Under the pieces are notes generated by a model. That model did no database searches. It saw nothing but the letters and a program-made list of their open reading frames with translations, and was not told the origin of the DNA. DNA of 64,000 nucleotides, taken from the NCBI RefSeq assembly GCF_008365295.1, contig NZ_CP043505.1, positions 3,720,001 through 3,784,000 on the forward strand. The letters run 5' to 3'. The position numbers and the translations under genes are program-made. The stretch comes from Agromyces intestinalis (GTDB lineage Bacteria; Actinomycetota; Actinomycetes; Actinomycetales; Microbacteriaceae). Of this stretch, positions 26,694 through 39,690 are shown piece after piece. Every line of letters starts with the position of its first letter. Positions within the stretch are counted from its first letter, which is position 1.

Positions 26694-29411
26694 ATGACGC
26701 AGGGCGGGGTGCGTGCAGCAGGGGTGTCGGCGCTCGAGGCGCCGTGGGCGGCCGAGGTCGACGACGTGTTCGCTGCCCTCGGCACGACCAGGGGCGGGCT
26801 CGACGACGACGACGCGACGGCAGCGCTTGCCCGGGTCGGGCCGAACCGACTGCCGACCCCGCCGCGAGCGCCGCTCTGGCGCCGCGTGCTCTCGCACTTC
26901 CAGGACGTGCTCATCTACATCCTGCTCGCCTCGGCGGGGTTGAAGGCGATTCTCGGCGACTGGATCGACTTCGCGATCATCCTCGCCGTCGCCGTCATCA
27001 ACGCCGCGATCGGGTTCATCCAGGAGGGGCGCGCCGAACGGGCACTGCAGGGCATCTCCGAGATGCTGTCGGTCCACGCGCACGTGCGCCGCAACGGCGA
27101 GTGGACGACCGTGGACGCCGAATCGGTCGTGCCCGGTGACGTCGTGCGGGTTCGCTCGGGCGACCGGGTCCCGGCCGACGCCCGACTCGTCGAGGCGGTC
27201 AACCTGCAGGTCGACGAGTCCGCGCTCACGGGCGAGTCGCTCTCCGCGACCAAGCGCTCCGAGCCCGTCGCGCCCGGGGCGGGCGTCGGCGACCGCGCCG
27301 ACATGCTGTTCTCGGGCACGCTGGTGTCCGCCGGCACGGGCGAGGCGGTCGTCGTCGCGACCGGAGCGGCGACCGAGATCGGCCGCATCTCGACGCTCAT
27401 CTCCACCGTCGACGCCCTCGAGACCCCGCTCACCCGCACGCTGGCCTCGTTCGGCAAGCGGCTCGCCCTGCTCATCGTCGTGCTGGCGATCGTCATGGTG
27501 GTGATCGGCAAGCTCGTCCACGACTTCTCGATCCCCGACCTGGTGTCGGCCGCGATCGGCTTCGCGGTCGCGGCGGTGCCAGAGGGGCTTCCGGCGCTCG
27601 TGACCATCACGCTCGCGCTCGGCGTGCAGCAGATGGCGCGCCGGCAGGCGATCACGCGCAAGCTCACCGCCGTCGAGACGCTCGGGTCGGTCACCACGAT
27701 CTGCTCCGACAAGACCGGCACGCTCACCCGCAACGAGATGACCGCGCGCAGCGTTCGCACGCGCGGTGGGCTCTACGACGTCGCCGGCATCGGATACGGA
27801 CCCGACGGCGGCCTCTCGCGCGGCGGCGCGCCGGCAGCGCTCGCCGATCACGCCGACCTGCGCGCACTCGTCGAGACCATGGCGCTCTGCAACGACGCCC
27901 GCACCGTCGACGACGCCGGCGTGTGGCGGCTCGTCGGCGAGCCCACCGAGGGCGCGCTGCACGTGCTCGGGGTGAAGGCCGGGTTCGATCCGGCCGGATG
28001 GACCCGCGTCGCGGTCGTGCCGTTCGAATCCGCGACGAAGTACATGGCCACGCTCGACCGCGACAGCGCCGACGGTCGAGCGGTGCACGTGAAGGGAGCC
28101 CCCGACCGGCTGCTCGCGCGCAGCGCGACGCAACTCGCACCCGACGGCACCTCCGAGCCGCTCGACGCCGCCTTCTGGTCCGACGAGATCGACCGGCTCG
28201 GCGCGCAGGGGCTCCGGGTCCTCGCCGCGGCCCGCACGACGCCGACATCGGGCACCGATGCCCTCGTGGCATCCGATCTCGACGCGGGGCTCGAGTTCAT
28301 CGGCCTCGTCGGCATCGTCGACCCGCCCCGCCCCGAGGCGGTCGAGGCGATCGAGGCGTGCCACACCGCGGGCATCCGCGTGAAGATGATCACCGGCGAC
28401 CACGCCGGCACCGCGTACGCGATCGCCCGCGAGATGGGCATCGTTCGCGACGAGGACGCGCGGGTGCTGACGGGCGAGCAGCTCGAGACGATGGGCGTCG
28501 AGGAGCTGCACGAGCTCGCGCCGCAGGTCGACGTCTACGCGCGCACGAGCCCCGAGCACAAGATCCGCATCGTCTCGGCGCTGCAGGCCCGAGGCGAGGT
28601 GGTCGCGATGACCGGCGACGGTGTGAACGACGCCCCGGCGCTCACCCAGGCCGAGGTCGGGGTCGCCATGGGCATCAAGGGCACGGATGCCACGAAGGAG
28701 GCCGCGGAGGTCGTGCTCGCCGACGACAACTTCGCGACCATCGAGCGCGCCGTCGAAGAGGGCCGGCGGATCTACGACAACCTGCGCAAGTCCATCCTGT
28801 TCTTGCTGCCGACCAACGGCGCGCAGTCGCTCGTCATCCTCGTGGCCGTGCTGTTCGGCCTGGCGTTGCCGCTCGAACCGGTGCAGGTGCTCTGGGTCAA
28901 CATGGTCACCGGCGTGACGCTCTCGCTCGCGCTCGCCAACGAGCGCGCGGAGCTCGACGTGATGGCGCGTCCGCCGCGCGACCCGCGCGCCCCCATCCTC
29001 GACGCGCCGGCGCTGCGGCGCATCGCACTCGTCTCGGTGCTCATCGGCGGCGCAACCCTCGGCGTCTTCTACGCCGAGCGCGCCGCCGGGTACGAACTCG
29101 CGACCGCGCAGACCACGGCGGTGACGATGCTCGCGCTCGGCCAGCTCGCGTACCTGTTCAACTGCCGATTCCTCGATCGGTCGAGCCTCACCGTCGACGT
29201 ACTGCGCGGCAACCGCGTCGTCTGGTGGTCGGCGATCGCGCTCATCGTGCTGCAACTCGTGTTCGTCTACGCGCCGTTCATGCACACCTGGTTCGGTTCG
29301 GCCGCGATCGGACCGCGCGAGTGGGGCCTCACCGCCGCCATCGCGCTGGCGGTCTTCCTGATCGTCGAGGCGGCGAAGGCGATCGCGCGGCGGTCGCGAC
29401 GGGCCGGGTAA
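26694..29411 (+). CDS. Cation-transporting P-type ATPase (P2-like, CtpF/PMA1 type)
   Basis: This membrane pump of 905 residues couples ATP hydrolysis to cation transport. It has an N-terminal cation ATPase domain, ten predicted helices, the actuator motif LTGES, the PEGLP sequence in the fourth helix (ion path), the phosphorylated Asp 339 in SDKTGTLT, the nucleotide-binding KGAPDRLL, and the hinge [16 protein letters not shown] and the overall layout match the Ca2+/P2 group rather than heavy-metal (CPx) pumps. Transported ion is not certain. Its stop codon lies inside the likely promoter of ileS. Confidence 0.93.
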   Translation: MTQGGVRAAGVSALEAPWAAEVDDVFAALGTTRGGLDDDDATAALARVGPNRLPTPPRAPLWRRVLSHFQDVLIYILLASAGLKAILGDWIDFAIILAVAVINAAIGFIQEGRAERALQGISEMLSVHAHVRRNGEWTTVDAESVVPGDVVRVRSGDRVPADARLVEAVNLQVDESALTGESLSATKRSEPVAPGAGVGDRADMLFSGTLVSAGTGEAVVVATGAATEIGRISTLISTVDALETPLTRTLASFGKRLALLIVVLAIVMVVIGKLVHDFSIPDLVSAAIGFAVAAVPEGLPALVTITLALGVQQMARRQAITRKLTAVETLGSVTTICSDKTGTLTRNEMTARSVRTRGGLYDVAGIGYGPDGGLSRGGAPAALADHADLRALVETMALCNDARTVDDAGVWRLVGEPTEGALHVLGVKAGFDPAGWTRVAVVPFESATKYMATLDRDSADGRAVHVKGAPDRLLARSATQLAPDGTSEPLDAAFWSDEIDRLGAQGLRVLAAARTTPTSGTDALVASDLDAGLEFIGLVGIVDPPRPEAVEAIEACHTAGIRVKMITGDHAGTAYAIAREMGIVRDEDARVLTGEQLETMGVEELHELAPQVDVYARTSPEHKIRIVSALQARGEVVAMTGDGVNDAPALTQAEVGVAMGIKGTDATKEAAEVVLADDNFATIERAVEEGRRIYDNLRKSILFLLPTNGAQSLVILVAVLFGLALPLEPVQVLWVNMVTGVTLSLALANERAELDVMARPPRDPRAPILDAPALRRIALVSVLIGGATLGVFYAERAAGYELATAQTTAVTMLALGQLAYLFNCRFLDRSSLTVDVLRGNRVVWWSAIALIVLQLVFVYAPFMHTWFGSAAIGPREWGLTAAIALAVFLIVEAAKAIARRSRRAG

Positions 29412-29636
29412 GATAGCGCCCAACGACTGCGATCCGGCCATCACCGGGGAGTCTTCGGAAGAACGCGTACGGCATGCCGCGAAGCATCCGTCGTCACTAG
29501 AACCGAACGGGGCAGGCCCGTCACAGCCGCAGTGAGAGCGGTCCCGAGCGATCGGGGCAAGCGAGGTGGTACCGCGGCGGCGCCCGATCGGGCGACCGAC
29601 GTCCTCGTGAAGGCATCCGTCCCGCAAGGAGCGAGC
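29412..29636 (+). promoter_or_regulatory. T-box leader of ileS (translational, short stem I)
   Basis: The leader contains the near-invariant T-box sequence AGGTGGTACCGCGG at 29564-29577. It is preceded by a compact stem I region in which ATC (29440-29442, an isoleucine codon) is the likely specifier in CCATCACCGGGG. In actinobacteria, T-boxes before ileS bind uncharged tRNA-Ile and control ribosome access. The ribosome site AAGGAG (29626-29631) could pair with TCCT at 29602-29605 in the off state. TAAGAT at 29409-29414, over the ATPase stop codon, is a possible -10. The T-box motif is seen directly; the specifier and mode are inferred. Confidence 0.9.
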
Positions 29637-32941
<3,305 letters not shown>

Positions 32942-32945
<4 letters not shown>

Positions 32946-34315
32946 CCGACGAGTTCGACCCAGACTTCGACCCCGACGCCCGCGAGGCCGCCGACGCGGT
33001 GTACGCCGGCCTGCTCGGCCGGGTCGGCGAGGCGGCCCCCGAGCCGCGCCTCGGTGCCACCCGCCGCGCCGTCGAGCTACTCGGCGACCCGCACCGGTCG
33101 GCGCCGGTCATCCACCTCACCGGCACGAACGGCAAGACGTCGACGAGCCGTATCGTCGAGAGCCTGCTGCGCGCCGACGGCCTGCGCACCGGCCTGCTCA
33201 CCAGCCCGCACCTCGAGCGGTTCACCGAGCGGATCCTCATCGACGGCGAGCCCATCGCCGACGCCGACGTCGCGCGCATCTGGGACGAGATCGAGCCCAT
33301 CGTCTCGCTCGTCGACGACGAGCTCGTGGCCGCCGGCGAGGCACGGCTCACCTTCTTCGAGGCGCTCACGGTGCTCGCGTTCGCCTGCTTCGCGGATGCC
33401 CCGGTCGACGTGATGGTGCTCGAGGTCGGGATGGGCGGCGAGTGGGATTCGACGAACGTGGCCGACGGCCAGGTCGCGGTGTTCTCCCCGATCGCCCTCG
33501 ACCACGAGCGCCGACTCGGCGGCACGGTCGAGCAGATCGCCCGCACCAAGTCGGGCATCGTGAAGCCGGGCGCCGATGTCGTCACCGCGTTCCAGCAGCC
33601 GGCGGTGCTCGAGGTGCTGCGCGAGGCGGCAGCGCGCGCCGACGGCACCTTCGAGGTCGAGGGCGGCGGGTTCGCCGTGATCGACAGCCGCGTCGCGGTC
33701 GGCGGGCAGCTCGTGTCGGTGCGGGGGCTCGCGGGCGACTACCGCGACCTGGCGCTGCCGCTGTTCGGCCGCCATCAGGCCGAGAACGCCGCCGTCGCGA
33801 TCGCCGCGGTCGAGTCGTTCCTCGGGGTCGCACGAATCCCCGATGACGTCGTGCAGGCGGGTCTCGCGGCGGTGACCTCGCCCGGTCGCCTGCAGCGGGT
33901 CGCCGCCGACCCCACCCTCATCGTCGACGCCGCGCACAATCCGCACGGCGCCGCGTCGCTCGCCGCGGCCCTCGAGGAGTACTTCGACTTCACCGAGCTC
34001 GTCATCGTGCTCGGCATCCTCGCCGACAAGGACGCCGAGGGCATCGCCCGCGCGCTCGAGCCGACGGGCGCGACCTTCGTCGTGACGCGGTCGTCGTCGG
34101 ATCGCGCGGTCGAGGTCGGCGAGCTCGCGGCCCGCATCGCCTCCGTCGTCGGCCCCGAACGCGTCACCTCGGCCGACCGCCTCGAGGACGCCCTCGAGGA
34201 TGCGCGCGACTGGGCGTCCGACGCCCCGGGTCGCGGCGTGGTCGCCACCGGCTCGGTCACGCTCGTCGGCGAGGTCGTCGCGTTCGCACGCGATCGCCGA
34301 TGGAGCGGCGAATGA
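32942..34315 (+). CDS. folC: Folylpolyglutamate synthase / dihydrofolate synthase
   Basis: FolC adds glutamate to folates (and in many bacteria also makes dihydrofolate) in the cytoplasm. The 457-residue protein has the Mur-ligase-like P-loop in [12 protein letters not shown] (about 59-70), [12 protein letters not shown], and the central [14 protein letters not shown], with the C-terminal domain containing DAAHNPHGA. It overlaps ileS upstream and the DUF4233 gene downstream by four bases each. Confidence 0.95.
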
Positions 34316-34791
34316 GCGCGGCATCCGAGCGGCCCGAGCCGGTGCAGCCCGAGCAGGCCGACTCGACCGAGCCCGCGTCGATCGCACCTGAGCCGACCGT
34401 CGCACCCGCCCGCCCCAGCTCGGTGCGCCGCAGTCTCGCGTCGATCGTGCTCGCCTTCGAGACCATCGTGGTGTTCCTCGCGGCACTCGTGCTCTGGGGC
34501 CTCGCCGACGCGTCGGGCGGCGTGTGGGGGCTGCCGTCGTGGGCGGCGCTCGTCGCCGGCGGGGTCATCATCCTGCTGCTCGTCGCGACGATCGGCCTGC
34601 TCCGCTTCCGCTTCGCCTTCTGGCTCGGCTGGGCGATCCAGGTCGTGGTGATCGTGGCGGGCATCATCAACCCGGCGATGTACGTCGTCGGCGCACTCTT
34701 CGGCGGCCTGTGGGCGTACTGCATGGTCGTCGGCGCACGAATCGACCGAGACAGGGCGGCCGCGGCCGAACCCGGAAAGGAACCGCAATGA
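34312..34791 (+). CDS. DUF4233 membrane protein
   Basis: The protein has an acidic, Pro-rich cytoplasmic N-terminus (residues 1-38) and four membrane helices (about 46-66, 74-94, 99-119, 122-142). DUF4233 proteins are found between folC and ndk in many actinobacteria; their function is unknown. I start it at ATG 34312, which overlaps the folC stop (ATGA), giving 159 residues; an in-frame ATG four codons earlier is possible. Its own stop overlaps the ndk start. Confidence 0.88.
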   Translation: MSAASERPEPVQPEQADSTEPASIAPEPTVAPARPSSVRRSLASIVLAFETIVVFLAALVLWGLADASGGVWGLPSWAALVAGGVIILLLVATIGLLRFRFAFWLGWAIQVVVIVAGIINPAMYVVGALFGGLWAYCMVVGARIDRDRAAAAEPGKEPQ

Positions 34792-35210
34792 GCAACGGCA
34801 TCGAGGAGACCCTGGTGCTGGTCAAGCCCGACGGCGTCGCCCGCAACCTCACGGGCGAGATCCTGCGCCGCATCGAGGCGAAGGGCTACTCGCTCGTCGA
34901 TCTGCGCATGGTGCAGGCCGATCGCGAGCTGCTCGCGAAGCACTACGCCGAGCACGAGGGCAAGCCGTTCTACGAACCGCTCATCGAGTTCATGCAGTCG
35001 GGCCCGGTGGTGGCGCTGCGCGTCGCGGGCAACCGCGTCATCGAGGGCTTCCGGGTGCTCGCGGGCACGACCGACCCGACGACGGCCGCGCCCGGCTCGA
35101 TCCGCGGCGACTTCGGCCGCGACTGGGGCCTGAAGGTGCAGCAGAACCTGGTGCACGGCTCCGACTCGCGCGAGTCGGCCGAGCGCGAGCTCGCGCTCTG
35201 GTTCGCCTGA
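34788..35210 (+). CDS. ndk: Nucleoside-diphosphate kinase
   Basis: Ndk balances nucleoside triphosphate pools by phosphate transfer through a His intermediate. The 140-residue protein has the active-site His 123 in NLVHGSDS and the N-terminal LVKPDGVARN. Start ATG 34788 overlaps the DUF4233 stop and has GGAAAGGAA upstream. It is the last gene of ileS-folC-DUF4233-ndk and is followed by a long hairpin. Confidence 0.97.
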   Translation: MSNGIEETLVLVKPDGVARNLTGEILRRIEAKGYSLVDLRMVQADRELLAKHYAEHEGKPFYEPLIEFMQSGPVVALRVAGNRVIEGFRVLAGTTDPTTAAPGSIRGDFGRDWGLKVQQNLVHGSDSRESAERELALWFA

Positions 35211-35234
35211 GCCGGCGAGCTGCACCCGAACGAG

Positions 35235-35280
35235 CGGATGCCCCGTGGCCGGCGCGCAGGCGCCGGCCACGGGGCATCCG
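35235..35280. terminator. 20-bp-stem terminator between ndk and the VKOR gene
   Basis: Arms 35235-35254 and 35261-35280 are perfectly complementary over 20 bp with a six-base loop. Both genes converge on it. The outer part of each arm is CGGATGCC / GGCATCCG, a word that is over-represented in the whole window. There is no T-tract. Confidence 0.9.
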
Positions 35281-35300
35281 TGTCTGATGCGGAGCGACGC

Positions 35301-35927
35301 TCAGCGGAAGAGGTTCTGCAGGTCGATGAGCACCCGCGGGATCGCGTTCATCTGCGCCTGCGCGAGCAGGATGACGATCGCGTAGCAGACGACCGTGATG
35401 AGCGGGATCCAGCCGAACAGGGTGGCGCCGACCTTGCGGGTGCGCTCGGAGCCGCCGAAGCGCCCCTCGCGGAGGTTGTCGAGGGTGACGATCCAGAACG
35501 TCGGGATCGTGACGGCCCAGGTGAGCATGCACCAGGGGCAGAGCACGTCGAGCACGTAGATGCTCTGGGCGATGAGCCAGCCGACGAAGACGAGTGCGCC
35601 CGCGACGCCGACGTTGAAGCCGATCCAGAACCAGCGCGGGAACCGCACGCCGCCGATGAGCGCCACCGCGATCGTCATGACGACAGGCCAGGCCATCAGG
35701 CCGATGAAGGGGTTCGGGAAGCCGAACACGCCGCCCTGCCAGCTGTCGAGGTTGACGCTGCAGCCCACGAGCACGCCCACGTTGCACGATGGCACGTGAT
35801 CGCGGTCGGCCAGCGTGAGCACCTTCTCGAGTGAGAGATCCCATGCGGCCAGGAGGCCGAGTGCGCCCAGAATCAGGAGGGCGATGCCGAGTCCGAGGCG
35901 GCGAGCGGGGGCGGGGGCGTCGGGCAT
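35301..35927 (-). CDS. Vitamin K epoxide reductase (VKOR) family protein
   Basis: Bacterial VKOR homologues reoxidise periplasmic DsbA-like proteins for disulfide formation. The 208-residue protein has an N-terminal helix, then the loop Cys pair in SCNVGVLVGCSVN and four or five more helices, with the quinone-side CPWC motif near residue 143. I start it at ATG 35927 (MPDAPAPARR); the upstream extension is Arg-rich shadow. CAGAAT seven bases before the ATG may be a leaderless-type -10. It has no obvious DsbA partner in the window. Confidence 0.9.
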   Translation of the reverse strand: MPDAPAPARRLGLGIALLILGALGLLAAWDLSLEKVLTLADRDHVPSCNVGVLVGCSVNLDSWQGGVFGFPNPFIGLMAWPVVMTIAVALIGGVRFPRWFWIGFNVGVAGALVFVGWLIAQSIYVLDVLCPWCMLTWAVTIPTFWIVTLDNLREGRFGGSERTRKVGATLFGWIPLITVVCYAIVILLAQAQMNAIPRVLIDLQNLFR

Positions 35928-35976
35928 GGTTCGTATTCTGGCATGCCGGTTCCGACGGCGGCTGCGCGAAGCATGC

Positions 35977-36201
35977 GATAATCGAGGGAGTCGTCCGGGC
36001 CGCGCCCGGCGCGACGCCAACGAAGGCTTTCAAGGATGCACCGCATCCGCACTGCGGTGACGACACCGCGAGACGTGGCGATCCGGCCGACGGCCGGTCG
36101 CAGTAGTGAAGGATTGGCGGGATCGCGCCAGGCGCGACCTCGCTCGAGGAGTACGGGTTCGACGGCGCGGCTGCCGAACCCGGTGTAGGAGTGCACCAGG
36201 G
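35977..36201 (+). promoter_or_regulatory. Promoter and structured leader of the RNase E/G gene
   Basis: GATAAT at 35977-35982 with a TG two bases upstream makes an extended -10. The transcript would start near 35990, giving a leader of about 210 bases. The leader holds at least two hairpins: CACCGCA/TGCGGTG (36039-36045 and 36053-36059) and GGGTTCG/CGAACCC (36155-36161 and 36175-36181), the second just before the ribosome site AGGAG (36187-36191). GGATGC-ACC-GCATCC at 36034-36048 is an alternative stem for the first. A feedback role on rne expression is plausible but not shown. Confidence 0.5.
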
Positions 36202-38868
36202 ATGGTGGAAGGCAACGAGAACAACGCCGGCGGGTCAGAGACCGGCGCAGGCGCACCGAAGCGACGTGGGGGATTCTTCACCGGGCGGCGCGGCCGCGGT
36301 CGGGGTGGTGCGTCGGTCGGTCCACGGCCGACGACGTCGACCGACGGCGAGGCGACGGATGCCCCGGCTGAGGCGGTCGTGACCGACGGCGTGCCGACGC
36401 CGGTCGGGTCGCAGGCGCCCGTGCCCGATGCCGAGCCCGCTGACGCCGCCGCGGCGCAGCCGGCGAACGAGCCATCGGGCGACGCCTCCGCGCCGACCGA
36501 GGGCGACGTCGAGCCCGAGGCATCCGAACCGGCAGTGCACCTCGTGCCGATCGAGACGTCCGCGCTCACGACCACGTCGCTGATCTTCCGCGCGCCGCCG
36601 GTGATCGCGGTGCCCGACCGACTCGAGCGCGCTGAGCGCGCCGACCAGGGCGATCGCGATCGCGGCGACCGCGGCGGCGACGACGCGTCGTCGACCGTGC
36701 GCCGCCGCGCCCGCCGCCGCAGCGGCGAAGAGGGCCGCCAGTCGGGCGACGAGCCCGCGAACACCGTGGTCAAGGTGCGCAAGCCCCGCGAGCCCGAGCT
36801 CATCACCGAGCCGCAGAAGGTCAAGGGCTCCACGCGCCTCGAGGCGAAGAAGCAGCGTCGACGCGACGGCCGCGACGCCGGCCGCCGTCGCGCGGTGATC
36901 ACCGAGGCCGAGTTCCTCGCCCGTCGCGAATCGGTCGACCGGCAGATGGTCGTGCGCCAGAAGGGCGGGCGCATCCAGATCGGCGTGCTCGAGGACGGGG
37001 TGCTCGTCGAGCACTACGTCGCGCGCAATCAAGACGCGTCGCTCATCGGCAACGTCTACCTCGGCCGCGTGCAGAATGTGCTGCCGAGCATGGAAGCCGC
37101 GTTCGTCGACATCGGGCGCGGGCGCAACGCCGTGCTCTACTCGGGCGAGGTCGACTGGGAGGCCGCCGCCGAGAACGGCGAGAAGAACCAACCCCGCCGC
37201 ATCGAGCTCGCGCTGAAGCCGGGCGACAAGGTGCTCGTGCAGGTCACGAAAGACCCGGTGGGCCACAAGGGCGCCCGCCTCACCAGCCAGGTGTCGCTGC
37301 CCGGCCGCTACCTCGTGTACGTGCCGAACGGGTCGATGAACGGCATCAGCCGCAAGCTCCCCGACACCGAACGGGCGCGACTGAAGAAGATCCTGAAGGA
37401 AGTGCTCCCCGAGAACGTCGGCGTCATCGTGCGCACCGCCGCCGAGGGGGCCACCGAAGAGCAGCTCACCCTCGACGTGAACCGGCTCACCGCCCAGTGG
37501 GCCGACATCTCGGCCGCGCTCGAGAAGGTGCAGGCGCCCGCGCTGCTGCACTCCGAGCCCGACCTGCTCGTGAAGATCGTGCGCGACGTCTTCAACGAGG
37601 ACTTCCAGAAGATGATCATCGCCGGCGACGAGGCGCGCCAGACGATCGAGCGGTACCTCGGCTCGGTCGCGCCCGACCTGCTCGAACGCGTCGAGGCCTA
37701 CTCGGGCGAGCGCGACGCGTTCGACGAGTTCCGCATCACCGAGCAGATCGAGAAGGCGCTCGAGCGCAAGGTCTGGCTGCCGTCGGGCGGTTCCCTCATC
37801 ATCGACCGCACCGAGGCGATGACGGTCGTCGACGTGAACACCGGCAAGTTCGTCGGGTCGGGCGGCAACCTCGAAGAGACCGTCACGAAGAACAACCTCG
37901 AGGCGGCCGAAGAGATCGTGCGCCAGCTGCGGCTGCGCGACATCGGCGGCATCATCGTGGTCGACTTCATCGACATGGTCCTCGAGTCGAACCGCGACCT
38001 CGTGCTGCGCCGACTCGTCGAGTGCCTGTCGCGCGACCGCACCAAGCACCAGGTCGCCGAGGTCACCTCGCTCGGCCTCGTGCAGATGACCCGCAAGAAG
38101 CTCGGCCTCGGGCTGCTCGAGTCGTTCAGCGAGCCGTGCGAGGTCTGCGCGGGCCGCGGCATCATCGTGCACCACGAGCCGATCATGAAGCACCGTGCCC
38201 CGCAACAGCAGGTCGAGCGTCGGCGCAGCCGCGGCGGCGGTGCGCAGCAGCAGCAGACCGCCGCACCTGCGGCCGAGGTCAAGGCGCACGCCGGCACGCA
38301 CGCCATCACCGAAGACGCCAAGAACGCGCTCGCGAAGATCGCGGCCTCCACGATCGCCCACGGGGAGCCCGGCCGGCCGGCCGGCGACGAGCCCGCGGCG
38401 CAGGTCGCCGAGGTCGCGCCCGCGGCGACGGCGGATGCCTCGGGGGAGTCGTCGCCCGAGCCGCGCGGTTCCCGCCGTCGCGGCCGCCACCGCCGCGCCA
38501 CATCGGCCGACGCCGCGGCACCCGTGGGCGGGCGGGCCGACGTCGCCGACCCCGTGTCGGCCGCGGGTCCAGATGCGGTTCCGGCTGCCGAGGCGCCGGC
38601 CCGCGAGTTCGATTCCGACGCCGCTCAGGCAGCGCCCGCTGTCCCGGTGCTCGACCTTCCCGACACCCCCGTCCGTCGCGAGCGCCCGAAGCCCGCGGTC
38701 GACCCCGACGAGCTGCTCGGCTCGGTACTCGACGCGCTGCCCGCGCCGAAGGCGCAGGGCGAGGGGCGGTCGCGCAGCCGACGCGTCTCGACGACGGCGC
38801 TCAGCACCGCGGGTGCGGCGCCTGTGATCGTGCGCCCCGAGCCGAGCGACGACGACTCAGCCGAGTGA
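36202..38868 (+). CDS. rne: Ribonuclease E/G
   Basis: This endoribonuclease starts mRNA decay and processes stable RNAs. The 888-residue protein has a disordered, charged N-terminal region (1-250), the S1 RNA-binding domain (about 260-345), the catalytic domain with Mg-binding Asp 544 (VVDVNTGKF) and Asp 588 (VVDFIDM), and the Zn-link Cys pair C646-x2-C649. The C-terminal third is disordered, Ala/Pro/Arg-rich, as in actinobacterial RNase E, where both tails recruit partners. I start at ATG 36202, ten bases after AGGAG. The 3' end overlaps the convergent DUF4031 gene by 12 bases. Confidence 0.95.
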   Translation: MVEGNENNAGGSETGAGAPKRRGGFFTGRRGRGRGGASVGPRPTTSTDGEATDAPAEAVVTDGVPTPVGSQAPVPDAEPADAAAAQPANEPSGDASAPTEGDVEPEASEPAVHLVPIETSALTTTSLIFRAPPVIAVPDRLERAERADQGDRDRGDRGGDDASSTVRRRARRRSGEEGRQSGDEPANTVVKVRKPREPELITEPQKVKGSTRLEAKKQRRRDGRDAGRRRAVITEAEFLARRESVDRQMVVRQKGGRIQIGVLEDGVLVEHYVARNQDASLIGNVYLGRVQNVLPSMEAAFVDIGRGRNAVLYSGEVDWEAAAENGEKNQPRRIELALKPGDKVLVQVTKDPVGHKGARLTSQVSLPGRYLVYVPNGSMNGISRKLPDTERARLKKILKEVLPENVGVIVRTAAEGATEEQLTLDVNRLTAQWADISAALEKVQAPALLHSEPDLLVKIVRDVFNEDFQKMIIAGDEARQTIERYLGSVAPDLLERVEAYSGERDAFDEFRITEQIEKALERKVWLPSGGSLIIDRTEAMTVVDVNTGKFVGSGGNLEETVTKNNLEAAEEIVRQLRLRDIGGIIVVDFIDMVLESNRDLVLRRLVECLSRDRTKHQVAEVTSLGLVQMTRKKLGLGLLESFSEPCEVCAGRGIIVHHEPIMKHRAPQQQVERRRSRGGGAQQQQTAAPAAEVKAHAGTHAITEDAKNALAKIAASTIAHGEPGRPAGDEPAAQVAEVAPAATADASGESSPEPRGSRRRGRHRRATSADAAAPVGGRADVADPVSAAGPDAVPAAEAPAREFDSDAAQAAPAVPVLDLPDTPVRRERPKPAVDPDELLGSVLDALPAPKAQGEGRSRSRRVSTTALSTAGAAPVIVRPEPSDDDSAE

Positions 38869-39141
38869 CCGGCGGGCACGCCGCTCGCGCGGCGTGACCC
38901 GCAGGCCGCTCGCGGCGAGCCGGCGCACCAGCTGTCGCGGGTCGACCGGCTCGGCGCCGAGCGCGACCAGCTCGTCGTAGCGCTCGGCGGGCACGTCGTA
39001 GTGGTCGAGATCGAACCCTCGCTCGGGGAGACCCGCACGGCGGGCGAATGCCTGCAGCTCGGCGATCGACGCGTCGCTGACGAGATGACTCCAGACCGTG
39101 CCGTGGCGCGGCCAGAGCGGCGGGTCGATGAGCACGGTCAT
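38857..39141 (-). CDS. DUF4031 protein
   Basis: The small soluble protein (94 residues) begins MTVLIDPPLWPRHGTVWSHLV, the DUF4031 signature, and contains FDLDHYDVP. Its function is not known to me. I start it at ATG 39141 because TATGCT lies exactly six bases upstream, the leaderless pattern seen elsewhere. The frame extends upstream, but without family resemblance. Its last 12 bases overlap the end of rne on the other strand. Confidence 0.88.
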   Translation of the reverse strand: MTVLIDPPLWPRHGTVWSHLVSDASIAELQAFARRAGLPERGFDLDHYDVPAERYDELVALGAEPVDPRQLVRRLAASGLRVTPRERRARRSLG

Positions 39142-39147
39142 GCCCTG

Positions 39148-39153
39148 AGCATA
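39148..39153 (-). promoter_or_regulatory. -10 box for a leaderless DUF4031 transcript
   Basis: On the minus strand TATGCT is followed by six bases and the ATG at 39141. No ribosome site fits in this space. Confidence 0.6.
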
Positions 39154-39186
39154 TGCTGGGGGCGTTCGGCAGGGCGTGTCGCGCGT

Positions 39187-39215
39187 TTGACCGGCCTCCG
39201 GGCATCCGGTAGACT
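39187..39215 (+). promoter_or_regulatory. Consensus promoter of rplU-rpmA-obgE
   Basis: TTGACC (39187-39192), a 17-base spacer and TAGACT (39210-39215) form the best two-part sigma-70-type promoter in the window. Transcription should begin near 39222. Confidence 0.85.
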
Positions 39216-39221
39216 CGACCG

Positions 39222-39360
39222 TTGGTGCCACCGGCTTATCCCGGAGGGCACGCACAGTTTTCTGGCAGTGACGACCCTCATTCCCGCTGGGGTCTTCCGC
39301 GCAGTGACAACCCCATCAGGCAGTCGGGGCCGCAAGGCTCCCCAGAGATAGGTACGAGTA
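39222..39360 (+). promoter_or_regulatory. 139-base leader of rplU
   Basis: The untranslated leader between the inferred start and the GTG of rplU contains short inverted segments (for example CCACCGG and CCGGAGG around 39228-39250). Ribosomal-protein operons are often controlled by such leaders, including an L21 leader known in Bacillus. I cannot match this one to a known family. Confidence 0.4.
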
Positions 39361-39669
39361 GTGGTTTACGCAGTAGTGCGCGCCGGAGGCCGACAGGAGA
39401 AGGTCGAGGTCGGCACCATCGTCACGATGGACCGAGTGCAGGCCGACAAGGACGGCAACGTCCAGCTGACGCCGGTCCTCCTCGTGGACGGCGACAAGAT
39501 CACCTCCGACGCGAAGTCGCTCGCGAAGGTCACGGTCACCGCCGAAGTGCTCGGCGACCTCCGGGGCCCGAAGATCGTGATCCAGAAGTTCAAGAACAAG
39601 ACCGGGTACAAGAAGCGCCAGGGGCACCGCCAGGACCTCACGCGCGTCAAGGTCACCGGCATCAAGTAA
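39361..39669 (+). CDS. rplU: 50S ribosomal protein L21
   Basis: The 102-residue L21 has the normal N-terminus ([15 protein letters not shown]), the [21 protein letters not shown] strand region in its middle, and the C-terminal [18 protein letters not shown]. Start is GTG 39361. It opens the L21-L27-Obg operon typical of bacteria and stands behind the consensus promoter. Confidence 0.97.
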   Translation: MVYAVVRAGGRQEKVEVGTIVTMDRVQADKDGNVQLTPVLLVDGDKITSDAKSLAKVTVTAEVLGDLRGPKIVIQKFKNKTGYKKRQGHRQDLTRVKVTGIK

Positions 39670-39690
39670 CGGCCAGAGGGAGACGAAGAC

